From Oscillospiraceae bacterium (lineage in GTDB: Bacteria; Bacillota; Clostridia; Oscillospirales; Ruminococcaceae), in the NCBI GenBank assembly GCA_009780025.1, contig WRAV01000001.1, positions 55,677 through 119,676 of the forward strand: DNA of 64,000 nt, given 5' to 3'. Positions 49,642-58,298 of the stretch are shown in pieces. The position numbers and the translations under genes were made by a program. Within the stretch, counting starts at the first letter, position 1, and each line of letters opens with the position of its first letter. The notes under the pieces are model-generated. The model was not told the origin of the DNA. It made no database searches and saw only the letters and a list, made by a program, of their open reading frames with translations.

Positions 49642-50211
49642 ATGGCCAAAGCATTTACTTTTGATTTCAATGGCAAAAACAGCAAGGACATGGGGATATA
49701 CGCCCGCTCCTATGACTTTTTCATGCCGCCGAAGCGCGAAAAGCGGAAGAAGATACCCTTCATGCACGGTACGCACGATTACGGTGCTGCCTTTTTTGAT
49801 GACCGGGAGCTTCGGATCAAGTGTTTTTGGTTCAACAACAAGCTGGAAAACCTCAGTCGTGCGGACATCAGGGAGATTACATTCTGGTTATCTCGAAAAG
49901 GTCGGATAGTGCTTGATTGCGAACCTGACAAGCATTATATCGGTGAACTGTATGACCCCGCCGCGTTGGAGATGCACTATGACATGGCACGAGAGGACAT
50001 ACGCTCAACAGACGGCGGGTTTTATCTGTCGTTTGTCTGTGAGCCCTTTGCACACGGCGCACAAATAATCATGCCCATTCAGAGAGGCGAAAACCCGGTC
50101 GAGTATATGGGTACCGCTGAGTCGCCGACGCTGATAGTTTTGCGTAACCCCAACAGTTTTCCAATATCGTCCATACGAATCACGGCGTTATCAAGAAAAA
50201 CACCAGTCTAA
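49642..50211 (+). CDS. distal tail protein (Dit), short form
   Basis: 189 residues. MAKAFTFDFNGKNSKDMGIY with RSYDFFMPPKREKRKKIPFM and GTHDYGAAFFDDRELRI is the Dit N-terminal ring domain. At 189 residues it lacks the usual C-terminal galectin-like part; that part resembles the C terminus of the 51036 product. It joins tube and tip. Confidence 0.8.
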   Translation: MAKAFTFDFNGKNSKDMGIYARSYDFFMPPKREKRKKIPFMHGTHDYGAAFFDDRELRIKCFWFNNKLENLSRADIREITFWLSRKGRIVLDCEPDKHYIGELYDPAALEMHYDMAREDIRSTDGGFYLSFVCEPFAHGAQIIMPIQRGENPVEYMGTAESPTLIVLRNPNSFPISSIRITALSRKTPV

Positions 50212-50221
50212 GGAGGTCGCT

Positions 50222-51007
50222 ATGTACGGAGCAGCAACTAATCATCTGAAAGAGCGAGTGGCAAACATACTGAGAGGTACTTCTGCGGCGGGGTATAGCA
50301 ACCTATATGTGGGGTTGCTGCATAACGACCCGACAGAAACGGGCACCGCCGGAGTCGAGCTCAACTATACCGGTTACGATAGACAGCCTGTAACATTCAC
50401 CCCGCCAGCTCTTAGCCCAGGAGGGGTCGCTATTCAAAATGTAGCTGAGCTTTTGTGGCTGCCGCCCCCAACGGCAACGCAAAGTGTGCTATTTGCGGGC
50501 GTATATGACGCTCAAAATGGCGGTAATATGTTGTGGCGTGTGCAGCTCTCTGTACCTCTCGAGATAATCGCTGGGATGCCGCCGTCGCTGGATACCGGCG
50601 ATTTAATACTTGAGCTGACAGGGCATGGTAGCGTGTGGTTCAAAACGCAGGTGCTCAGCATGTTCAGAGGTCAAAACGTTTCTGGTATCAGCCCATTTGC
50701 ATCCCTGCACTCCGGCGACCCAGAGGCCGGAGGTATTGAACTCTCTGGTGGAGGTTATGAGCGGCAGCCGGTTACTCTATCGACACCTGCGTCCCAAGTT
50801 GGCGGACATATGCAGATGAGCAATGAGACCAGTATTCGCTTCCCGCGGCCTACGAGCCCGCAAGGAAATTTGGCCTACATCGGAATCCACAATGCTCAAT
50901 CTGGTGGGAATTTGGTATACAAAATTGAGTGGATACCAAACATCTTTATTCAGAGAAACTACACGCCGAGATTCCTTGCTGGAAGATTAAGGGTGAATGT
51001 GGACTAG
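50222..51007 (+). CDS. tail protein with two tandem beta domains
   Basis: 261 residues made of two copies of one ~125-residue domain. Copy 1: LYVGLLHNDPTETGTAGVEL, YDRQPVTFTPPA, VLFAGVYDAQNGGNMLW. Copy 2: PFASLHSGDPEAGGIELSGG, YERQPVTLSTPA, AYIGIHNAQSGGNLVYK. Such domains occur in phage tail and fibre proteins. ATG 50222 with AGGAGG 6 nt upstream. Confidence 0.7.
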   Translation: MYGAATNHLKERVANILRGTSAAGYSNLYVGLLHNDPTETGTAGVELNYTGYDRQPVTFTPPALSPGGVAIQNVAELLWLPPPTATQSVLFAGVYDAQNGGNMLWRVQLSVPLEIIAGMPPSLDTGDLILELTGHGSVWFKTQVLSMFRGQNVSGISPFASLHSGDPEAGGIELSGGGYERQPVTLSTPASQVGGHMQMSNETSIRFPRPTSPQGNLAYIGIHNAQSGGNLVYKIEWIPNIFIQRNYTPRFLAGRLRVNVD

Positions 51008-51035
51008 ACTAGACTGATTTTATAGGCGGTGCATC

Positions 51036-51728
51036 ATGAGCAGGTATAACTTAACGAGATACAACGTCGGAGCTAAACGCGAGAGAGTTATTGGACTTGA
51101 AGCAGAATTTACAACGATTTTCAATGCCCTTGCCGGCGAACAGGTGATGCAAGATCTGTCTGCCGATTTCAATGCGGTCTTCCGATCCGAAGCACGCATT
51201 GACTCAATCGTGCCGCTTGACGCAGAACTTATCACGCTTTTTTCTTCCAGGGCAGACTTTGTAACGTTTATCCTTTTGCAGGCGGACTTCTACAGCAACT
51301 TTGCGAGCAATGCACATCTCGGTAAGGAAGTGCCGCTTGACGCAGATTTTGAAGGCGTCTTTCTTTCTTCTATGCACCTTGGTGCAGAAGTGCCGCTTGA
51401 GGCAACCCTTTGCACTATTTTCAGCTCGTATGCGCATGTTGGTAAGGAAATACCGTTAGATGCTGAAATTGACACACTCTTTTTCAGTGTTGCTTTGATG
51501 GGGCTCGTTCGCACTGTAGTAGCGGACATATATGTGACGATTCCCCCGGGCGGCGAAATTCGAATTGACAGCGATGCCTTTACCGCATTTTTGGGACAAG
51601 AAAATATCCGGCACCTATATCACGGCGACTGGATTTTGCTCGATAGGAATTCGACATCGCTTGACATACAGGCCGCAACCGGCGGGGAAATTGTAGGTGA
51701 AATTGTCTACAACGAGAGGTTCTTATAA
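51036..51728 (+). CDS. tail-tip protein with seven 20-residue repeats
   Basis: 230 residues. Residues about 15-155 consist of seven degenerate repeats with the pattern (V/I)PLDAEF-x2-FSS-x-AHxGKE. The last 75 residues (PPGGEIRIDSDAFTAFLGQE, HGDWILLDR) match the C-terminal domain of distal tail proteins, missing from the short Dit at 49642. So the Dit seems split, with a repeat array added to its second half. ATG 51036; overlaps the next ATG by 1 nt. Confidence 0.7.
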   Translation: MSRYNLTRYNVGAKRERVIGLEAEFTTIFNALAGEQVMQDLSADFNAVFRSEARIDSIVPLDAELITLFSSRADFVTFILLQADFYSNFASNAHLGKEVPLDADFEGVFLSSMHLGAEVPLEATLCTIFSSYAHVGKEIPLDAEIDTLFFSVALMGLVRTVVADIYVTIPPGGEIRIDSDAFTAFLGQENIRHLYHGDWILLDRNSTSLDIQAATGGEIVGEIVYNERFL

Positions 51729-53662
51729 TGTCGATACACAGAGGACGAAAGTTTGTCGATGTGCTTGACCGACAAAGGAAACCCTTGGCCACGCTTAGAA
51801 AGGCCTCCGAGATTAGGGAAGACGAAGCGATAAACAGCATTAACTTCTTTCACTTTTCCCTGCCAGACGATGACCCCATGAATATGCACTGCCGGGCACG
51901 CAACCTTGTCCAGTATGGCAATGGTAAGCTTTATCGAATTATGAAACCACGCCGAATATATACCGAAAAGGGTAATCGCGTTTACAGAGCCGAGCATGTT
52001 TGGGCAACGCTTAAGGATGATTTTTTGGAGTTTACTCATCAACGCGGAGGCCTGACGCAAAACACCCGTGATGTGCTTGAGTATATTCTCAGCTTTCAAA
52101 CAACCAAGCATTGGGTACTTGGCGAGTGCGACTTTGATAACCGGTTTGAGTACGGGTGGACAGATGAGACGCTATCGTCTGCGATTAACAGCGTGGTAAA
52201 TGTTTTTGTGGAGCCTTATATATGGACGTTCGATACCAATGTCTATCCTTGGCGAATGAACTTGAAGCGACTGACCCCTAGTGCAATCCCGGATCTGCAC
52301 ATAGAGGCTGGCCGCAACATGATTCGCGTTACGCACGAAGCTGACTTTACTAAGATAGTGACCGAACTCCACCCGCGGGGCTATGGTGAGGGTATAAACA
52401 CACTCACTATCGCAAGCGTCAACAACGGCCAGACTTTCTTACGGTCTCCACAAAAGTATATTGATGAGTATGGTCTTATACGCAAACCTATAACACTTCC
52501 GGAGTACGAGAACCCTCATAGCCTTAAGGCGGTTTCACAAGCGCTGTTAAATGAGCTGCAAGAACCGCTTGAGCAATACGAGGTAGACTTTGCCTTGCTT
52601 GGCGAGGCTGACTACGAAAAGCCGGCCGTTGGTAAGCTGGTGGAAATCGTAGGGTTTAAGCGGGCGTTCATCACTGGGATTCTTTGGAACCATGACGAAA
52701 TACCAAACTCAGTTCTTCAACTTGCGAACCGACCCAGAGATATTGCGGGCAATCTCGCTGACATGATGAACCGTATGCGCATCAACATGACCTACGCCCA
52801 GGGCGCAACACAGTTCTTCCAAAGCGACAAGGATGACAACGCGGCCCCCGCCATTCCTCTACGCCTGCGGGTGGACTTCCCCAGCGAACTTAGAATCATC
52901 AACTGGGTTAGGCTTGATGTTGAAGTCGAGCCGTTCCGGGCGCAGGTAAGGGCGACACAGGGCGGCGGAGCCCGAACGGAAACCAGCGGCGCGAGTAGCG
53001 CAACCTCCAGTGGGCCGAGTACGTCATCGACTACTTCATCGGGCGGTGGCTCTTCCCAAACGTCCTCATCAGGTGGCGGGGGATCCCAAACATCTTCATC
53101 AGGCGGCGGTGGTACTGTTTCCAGCACACAGAATATAGGTGGTGCAGGAGCTGGTGGTACCACAGACCCGCCTCAAACAGACAGAACTGGTTCAACCGCA
53201 GGCCCAGGCGCTCACACCCATGACATGTGGCATGTCCACTGGGTAAATGTAACTCAACATACCCACAATGTAACTATCCAAGCGCATACCCATAGCGTTA
53301 CATTCTCGGCACATAGTCATAGTGTTACCATTCCAGCACACAGCCACGGTATGGCTCACACTCACAACATAGCGCATACCCACACCTTAACGTTGCCGAA
53401 TCACGAACACACAATAATCCCCGGCATGACCCGTCACGGCAACCCCACGAGTTTCACAATTCGCGTGAACGGTGTAAACCGTCTGACTGTATCCGGCAGG
53501 CGGTGGAGGGGCAGCATCCTCGAATGGATATTCGATCATCGGAACGAGGTGCCCAGAGACCGGATACATAACTTTGAAATCATCCCAAACGACAACGCTT
53601 ATGTGTATCTAAAAGTCAGCACAACAGGCTTTATACAGTCCCACGGTGGCGTTGTGGCCTAA
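51728..53662 (+). CDS. tail-associated minor structural protein with His-rich tail
   Basis: 644 residues. The first ~370 match the N-terminal region of phage minor structural/Tal proteins (FVDVLDRQRKPLATLRKASE, NGKLYRIMKPRRIYTEKGN, GVLWNHDEIPNSVLQLA-like). A Ser/Gly linker (SGGGSSQTSSSGGGG repeats, ~430-470) leads to ~70 residues with nine H-x-H motifs, then a small C-terminal domain. H-x-H segments bind iron or other metal at trimer axes in phage needles and fibres. No lytic motif seen. Confidence 0.8.
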   Translation: MSIHRGRKFVDVLDRQRKPLATLRKASEIREDEAINSINFFHFSLPDDDPMNMHCRARNLVQYGNGKLYRIMKPRRIYTEKGNRVYRAEHVWATLKDDFLEFTHQRGGLTQNTRDVLEYILSFQTTKHWVLGECDFDNRFEYGWTDETLSSAINSVVNVFVEPYIWTFDTNVYPWRMNLKRLTPSAIPDLHIEAGRNMIRVTHEADFTKIVTELHPRGYGEGINTLTIASVNNGQTFLRSPQKYIDEYGLIRKPITLPEYENPHSLKAVSQALLNELQEPLEQYEVDFALLGEADYEKPAVGKLVEIVGFKRAFITGILWNHDEIPNSVLQLANRPRDIAGNLADMMNRMRINMTYAQGATQFFQSDKDDNAAPAIPLRLRVDFPSELRIINWVRLDVEVEPFRAQVRATQGGGARTETSGASSATSSGPSTSSTTSSGGGSSQTSSSGGGGSQTSSSGGGGTVSSTQNIGGAGAGGTTDPPQTDRTGSTAGPGAHTHDMWHVHWVNVTQHTHNVTIQAHTHSVTFSAHSHSVTIPAHSHGMAHTHNIAHTHTLTLPNHEHTIIPGMTRHGNPTSFTIRVNGVNRLTVSGRRWRGSILEWIFDHRNEVPRDRIHNFEIIPNDNAYVYLKVSTTGFIQSHGGVVA

Positions 53663-53683
53663 AAAACGAAAGGGAGTAGAGGA

Positions 53684-53887
53684 ATGAAAAGCAGAGCAAG
53701 CGGAGCGAGCGGCATAGCGCCGTCCTGTAAAAACCTGCTGGTAGACGGCAAACGTCCGGGAGACGTTTTTGAGTTCCAGCTGACCCACATTGGCGAAGAG
53801 CTCAAAGCCTCAGTCAAGTACACGGTGCAAGGCAAAGAGCGTTTTCTTGTCTGTGAGATTGAAGCTATTACATTCGAGGGGGAATAG
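53684..53887 (+). CDS. small tail-region protein, hypothetical
   Basis: 67 residues, beta-rich (FEFQLTHIGEELKASVKYTV). GGGAGTAGAGG precedes ATG 53684. Not recognised; virion-associated by position. Confidence 0.6.
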   Translation: MKSRASGASGIAPSCKNLLVDGKRPGDVFEFQLTHIGEELKASVKYTVQGKERFLVCEIEAITFEGE

Positions 53888-53890
53888 CAA

Positions 53891-54610
53891 ATGGCGTCAA
53901 CACCGCTCAGCAGCCGAATGTATCCACCTTGGCCGTACTCGACACCGAGTGAGCTGGCCGAGCCTATAAGCGCTACGGCAACACAGATCCCAGTTGCGGA
54001 TATATCGGCGTTCCCGCCCGCGCCAAATATCGCGGTCATCCGTGACGATGACGAAAACGCTGAAACAATCTTGTATACTCTCAAGATTGGCAATGCCCTC
54101 AGCGGCGTCACGCGCGCTTACGAAGATGGCGACGTTGCCCGTTCATGGGATACCGGGGTGACGATCGCAACCGACATAGCGGCGCTGGTAATTGCCGCTA
54201 TGCAAGGTAATATCGAGATCGCACACTCGGACGCAGACAAGCCCCCGGTTGGGGCTACTCAGGCGGGTCTTATGACGCCCGCAATGTATCTAAAACTGCT
54301 CGGCATAGAACCCGGTGCACTAAACAATCCTCACCCATCCACCCACCCGGCAGCGATGATTGACGAGAGCACCACTCGCCGCTTTGTGTCGGACGAGTGG
54401 CTCGCAACGGTCAACGACTTTTTGGCCGGCGGCGGTGGGGTCAGTCTGCTGCAAATTATCGAGGACCTGGCACACCTTACGTTCCAGCTTGCGGTCAATG
54501 GTCTAATTGACGCAGAGGGCATGGGTAGCGTAATCGTGGATGTCTTTGACACCCCGGACTCCGTCATCCTTGAATCCGGGCAGTTCGCCAACGGCAGGGT
54601 GTTCATCTAA
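53891..54610 (+). CDS. baseplate/tail-fibre-like protein
   Basis: 239 residues. ATQIPVADISAFPPAPNIAV with TLKIGNALSGVTRAYEDGDV is a beta domain found in phage tail proteins, and AGLMTPAMYLKLLGIEPGAL is a fibre-type connector. ATG 53891, 3 nt after the previous stop. Last tail gene before the DGR. Confidence 0.65.
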   Translation: MASTPLSSRMYPPWPYSTPSELAEPISATATQIPVADISAFPPAPNIAVIRDDDENAETILYTLKIGNALSGVTRAYEDGDVARSWDTGVTIATDIAALVIAAMQGNIEIAHSDADKPPVGATQAGLMTPAMYLKLLGIEPGALNNPHPSTHPAAMIDESTTRRFVSDEWLATVNDFLAGGGGVSLLQIIEDLAHLTFQLAVNGLIDAEGMGSVIVDVFDTPDSVILESGQFANGRVFI

Positions 54611-54627
54611 TAACCCCATTCGTGATT

Positions 54628-54669
54628 TTATAACAAAGCGGCCCGGGTTACCCCGGGTCGTGTTATAAT
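54628..54669 (+). promoter_or_regulatory. nested palindrome with promoter before the DGR
   Basis: TTATAACA (54628-54635) and TGTTATAA (54661-54668) flank CCCGGG-TTAC-CCCGGG (54642-54657). The right arm makes an extended -10 TGTTATAAT (54661-54669). It could act as terminator of the tail operon and promoter or operator of the DGR. Confidence 0.55.
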
Positions 54670-54700
54670 TTGTCGCACTACGCCGAAAGGGGGCGCGGCC

Positions 54701-55039
54701 ATGCAGGGCAACCTAGAGCCGGTCAAAGTAGCCTGCACACGCAAGGAGCTCAGCTGCATCATTGCCAACCTTTTTGCCGAAGTCAAGCCCATCTGCGATG
54801 TGTGCGATGCCCTACTGGATAGCGACCTGGTGCTGGGCGGCGCTCTGGCCGGGAGTGACGACGATTTTGCCTACATCAAGGTCACGGAGTACGGCTTCGA
54901 TTACTACGGCGACTACGACGTGCTAGACCGCGTCAGGAGAGCGAGGTGCCCCAGTGGAACCCTTAATCCTCCAGAAAAAGACGGAGGTGCTACTCAACAA
55001 AGAGGTCTACCCGACCCTGCAGAAGTTCCCCAAGGCTGA
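54701..55039 (+). CDS. DGR-associated ORF of unknown function
   Basis: 112 residues. The first ~85 (MQGNLEPVKVACTRKELSCI ... YGDYDVLDRVRRARC) look coding; the last ~27 overlap avd in another frame and look non-natural. ATG 54701 follows GAAAGGGGGC. It lies first after the DGR promoter, with avd next. It may be a small DGR accessory or simply a cargo gene. Confidence 0.55.
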   Translation: MQGNLEPVKVACTRKELSCIIANLFAEVKPICDVCDALLDSDLVLGGALAGSDDDFAYIKVTEYGFDYYGDYDVLDRVRRARCPSGTLNPPEKDGGATQQRGLPDPAEVPQG

Positions 55040-55301
55040 GAAGTTTTCTCTGTGTCAAGAAATAAAGCAGGCGTTTTATCGTGTCATTCGCTGCACTATG
55101 CTTGCCAACTCGACACGCCGGGGCGACATCAGAGTGGAACGGTACCGCGAGGTCGACGCTGACCTCAAGCTATTGTTGGTCTTATTCTCAATTGCGCGGG
55201 AACAAAAATACATATCGGAGCGGCGGACTCTGCTGCTGCAGGAACGAGTGGGTGAGCTCGGCAGAATAACCGGCGGCCTCATTAAGGCTGCCAAACAGTA
55301 G
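54954..55301 (+). CDS. avd: DGR accessory variability determinant
   Basis: 115 residues, all-helical. LILQKKTEVLLNKEVYPTLQ with KFPKAEKFSLCQEIKQAFYR and LLLVLFSIAREQKYISERRT is the Avd/S23-like four-helix bundle. Avd pentamers bind the RT and TR RNA and are needed for mutagenic retrohoming (known from BPP-1). GTG 54954 with GAGGTG upstream. TR begins 22 nt after its stop. Confidence 0.9.
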   Translation: MEPLILQKKTEVLLNKEVYPTLQKFPKAEKFSLCQEIKQAFYRVIRCTMLANSTRRGDIRVERYREVDADLKLLLVLFSIAREQKYISERRTLLLQERVGELGRITGGLIKAAKQ

Positions 55302-55322
55302 GTTTTAGGGATAGTGCTGTCT

Positions 55323-55423
55323 GCGCCAACCGTGCTATTCGCGGGAACAACTCCGCGCGCAGGTGGAATCATAACACGGCGACGAATGCCAACGCGAATA
55401 TTGCCTGGCGCCCCTGCCCTGTA
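55323..55423 (+). repeat. DGR template repeat (TR)
   Basis: 101 bp between avd and RT, matching VR at 57250-57350 with a constant offset of 1927. Of 12 differences, 10 fall on TR adenines (55329, 55337, 55347, 55368, 55373, 55374, 55386, 55391, 55392, 55400); the others are T55401 to A and C55419 to T near the 3' end. AAC and AAT codons are frequent in the target frame, as expected. Confidence 0.95.
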
Positions 55424-55584
55424 AGACTTGTAGATCGGTGCGTCTACGGATTTGCCGACACGTCCCTTGGTTTATCAATTAAACTTCAGGGGAGCACTAT
55501 TCCTTCGCCGAGGGCATTGCGACCCGGAGCGTAAACACATGAATAATGGCGTAGCGCCAAGCCGCCGGAACGGAGGATGCCGCT
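55424..55584. other. spacer between TR and RT
   Basis: No ORF. Part of the RNA that would serve as template and structural RNA for the DGR RT; the start of the RT ribosome site (CGGAGG) is at its end. TTGTAGATCGGTGCGTC follows TR directly. Confidence 0.5.
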
Positions 55585-56646
55585 ATGTCGAACCTTCTTT
55601 ATGAGAAACTTTGCGACTATAGGCTTTTGAAGTACAGTTACGAGCAGACCATCAAGGGTAGCCGGAAGTATCGCAGGGAGTCCATTATCTTTGACATGGC
55701 CCGCGAGAAGAACCTGATTGCCCTATGGCGGTCGCTCAAAGACGAAACCTACACCCACGGCTCCTACCACCGATTCAGCGTCATCCGGCCCAAAGTCCGG
55801 CTGGTGTCCGCCCCGCGCTTGCGAGATAAGATAGTGCAGTACGCTGTCCACACTATTCTGTGGTCGGTGTACTGCAATGTTTTTATCCCGGATACTTACG
55901 CCTGCTTAAAAGACCGCGGGGCGCACCGGGCGGTCGAGCGGGTACAGCACTATATGCGTAAATGCCAGTGGCAGCACGGCGACTGCTGGATTGTAAAGGC
56001 AGACATCACCAAATACTTCTACAGCATCGACCGCGAGGTGCTCAAGCGGGTGTACCGTAAGCAAATCAAGGACGATAAGTTCCTGCGGCTGCTTGACATC
56101 ATTGTGGACAGCAGCCCGGAGGAAACCGTCGGCATCCCGCTGGGCAACGTCACCAGCCAAGACTTTGCCGGTATCTACCTAAACGAGCTCGACCAGTACG
56201 TCAAGCGGTTCTTGGGCGTGAAGTTTTATGTTCGGTACATGGACGACCTAATAATCATGATGCCTACCAAGGAAGAAGCGGCGCAACGCCTTGAGCAGAT
56301 TGAGCGGTTCTTGCGGGAACGGCTGCATCTCAGCCTCAACACCAAGACCCGCATTTTCCCGGCCGCGCAAGGCGTCAACGCCTACGGGTACAAAATCCAC
56401 GCAACACACAAACTTGTCAGGAATAGCTCCAAGGCGGGTATGAAGCGGCGCATTAAGGTGCTGAACAGAAAGTACCGAGCCGGAGAAATCCCGCTAAACA
56501 CGATACAGCACAGCGTCAACTCTTGGCTGGGCCATGCCCGTCACTCCAACAGCTACAATCTAGCCAAGAAGATATTCGCTCCCTACGGCTACATCCAAGT
56601 AAGGCACCCAAAATACCGGTTCGGGGTTAGGCTGGACGCTCACTAG
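55585..56646 (+). CDS. DGR reverse transcriptase
   Basis: 353 residues. RT motifs: LVSAPRLRDKIVQYAVH early, VKADITKYFYSIDREVLKR (first catalytic Asp), IPLGNVTSQ (186-192; the L-G-x3-S-Q form typical of DGR RTs) and YMDD (218-221). It copies TR RNA with errors at adenines and writes the cDNA into VR. ATG 55585 with GGAGG upstream. The target gene follows 38 nt later, so enzyme and target may share a transcript. Confidence 0.95.
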   Translation: MSNLLYEKLCDYRLLKYSYEQTIKGSRKYRRESIIFDMAREKNLIALWRSLKDETYTHGSYHRFSVIRPKVRLVSAPRLRDKIVQYAVHTILWSVYCNVFIPDTYACLKDRGAHRAVERVQHYMRKCQWQHGDCWIVKADITKYFYSIDREVLKRVYRKQIKDDKFLRLLDIIVDSSPEETVGIPLGNVTSQDFAGIYLNELDQYVKRFLGVKFYVRYMDDLIIMMPTKEEAAQRLEQIERFLRERLHLSLNTKTRIFPAAQGVNAYGYKIHATHKLVRNSSKAGMKRRIKVLNRKYRAGEIPLNTIQHSVNSWLGHARHSNSYNLAKKIFAPYGYIQVRHPKYRFGVRLDAH

Positions 56647-56684
56647 CGTTCGGCCTTTTCTGTGCCCCGGGAAAGGACTAAAAC

Positions 56685-58298
56685 ATGGCAAACGGCACCG
56701 TTCACCAGCTGGGCACGTTATTTGTCAACAACGTCCGGCAAGCCCGACCAACGCGCCCCTGGCGCCCGGACACAACGCCGGCCGGGTACCCCGGTGCAGG
56801 CAACATCCCGGCCTACACATCCGGCAACATCGAAATCCGCAACAGCGACGCAGACCCTAACTTCCGGATTCAGTGGATAGAGGTTAACGACGGCGGCACT
56901 CGGCTGCTCATCGCCGATCGGTGCATCCTTACTACCGTTGCGTGGACTGTGCTCAATACACAGAATCTCATCTTTGGTCGTGAGATTACCATTGATGGGC
57001 AACGATACGAAATTCGGATGCTTACTGGCGGCACCGCTGCTCGTGCTGTTGCTGACACAGGGGGAACGCCGACAAATAACGAGTGGGATAGGCTGCTTAC
57101 CAACGAAGCCGGCCTCTCCGGGCTGCCTGTTCCCACCGCCGCAGATCTCGCCAGTACCGGCTCTGCGCAGGGATTGACATCAGTGCATAATCAGATGTGG
57201 AACTGGGCGCATATATGGACGTGGTGCCAAGAAACGGCCACAGCGAACAGCGCCACCCGTGCTGTTCGCGGGAGCAACTCCGCGCGCAGGTGGACTCATG
57301 TCACGGCGACGACTGCCGTCGCGAATCATGCCTGGCGCCCCTGCCTTGTATCTCTAGAATCTGCCCCTCTGATCTCTGACGCTGACAGAGACTTGGGCAG
57401 TTTCACCGCGCCCCCGAGCGTGCCCTATACCGTCGCCGTAGGCGACGGTCGAAATTTTTCAATTTTTGAGACCCTCAACGGCTCTCAAATCCGCAGCTTG
57501 ACGAACCAGGTCGACGGCAGCTTCTCAGCCGATTTGGCTCCGCATTGGGCAGCTTTGGGTATCGGTCAGCACACCCTGGCCATCAACGCGACCAACAACG
57601 TCGGAACCACGACCCGGACGTTCACTTTCACGAAGTCCAACACGCCGCCTCCGCCACCGCTGATAAACTCACCGGCCAATGGCAGGCGAATCCCCGGCTC
57701 CGGCTTTGTTGAGTTCACCCCCGGGCGCGACGCCGAGGGCGACACGCAGACCATGACGCTGCAACTCGCTACGAACGCCGCGTTCACCGCTGGGCTGGTA
57801 GAGGTCACGGCCGGGCTGCAAAGGTTGTCTGGCGGTAACTGGGTCAACGCTACCAATGTGCCAGACGCTGACATCGGCTCCCGGTTCCGGCTGCCGTACA
57901 ATGGGATCCCGCTAAACCAAGCACGGTTTATCCGAGTGGTTGCCAACGACGGCAACGCTTCAACGCCCTCGGCGGCTGTGGCGGTGTCTACAGGTGATGT
58001 GTTGGCGTTCCGCTCCCCGCCAGCAGTTTGGCCGACCCAGCCTGCGAGCGTCTTTATTTTGCTGGACAAAGTTGTCGACCCGGCAGCGGACATACAAGTG
58101 TTTGCTTGCAATAACGCGCTGGACACGGCGCCAACGTGGGAAGACGCCACTGCCGACTTCTTAGCGAGGCGCACATACAGCTTTGCTAACACTAGCAAGA
58201 CCGCACAGGACTGGGCAATCAGCGTGCGTGTTGTCATTAGCGCGAACACTGCGACCGGCACAATAGAGGTGTTTGCCACCGGGAAGGGGGTGTCGTAG
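56685..58298 (+). CDS. DGR target: C-type-lectin-like tail fibre protein
   Basis: 537 residues. Residues about 1-225 form a CLec-type variable domain (NNEWDRLL, WNWAHIWTWCQE, closing AWRPCLVSLE), with VR at 189-222. Residues ~230-315 and ~318-420 are Ig/FN3-like repeats typical of Clostridial phage fibres (ISDADRDLGSFTAPPSVPYT), and a C-terminal beta domain follows. It should display diversified ligand-binding loops on the virion. ATG 56685, AAAGGA 8 nt upstream. Internal VR is unusual. Confidence 0.9.
   Translation: MANGTVHQLGTLFVNNVRQARPTRPWRPDTTPAGYPGAGNIPAYTSGNIEIRNSDADPNFRIQWIEVNDGGTRLLIADRCILTTVAWTVLNTQNLIFGREITIDGQRYEIRMLTGGTAARAVADTGGTPTNNEWDRLLTNEAGLSGLPVPTAADLASTGSAQGLTSVHNQMWNWAHIWTWCQETATANSATRAVRGSNSARRWTHVTATTAVANHAWRPCLVSLESAPLISDADRDLGSFTAPPSVPYTVAVGDGRNFSIFETLNGSQIRSLTNQVDGSFSADLAPHWAALGIGQHTLAINATNNVGTTTRTFTFTKSNTPPPPPLINSPANGRRIPGSGFVEFTPGRDAEGDTQTMTLQLATNAAFTAGLVEVTAGLQRLSGGNWVNATNVPDADIGSRFRLPYNGIPLNQARFIRVVANDGNASTPSAAVAVSTGDVLAFRSPPAVWPTQPASVFILLDKVVDPAADIQVFACNNALDTAPTWEDATADFLARRTYSFANTSKTAQDWAISVRVVISANTATGTIEVFATGKGVS
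57250..57350 (+). repeat. DGR variable repeat (VR)
   Basis: Codons 189-222 of the target. TR Asn codons have become Thr, Ser, Thr, Val, Thr and Val, and Ile codons Val and His. The GC-rich 3' end (GCCTGGCGCCCCTGCC) is shared with TR and marks the mutagenesis boundary; after it the two sequences diverge. Confidence 0.95.
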
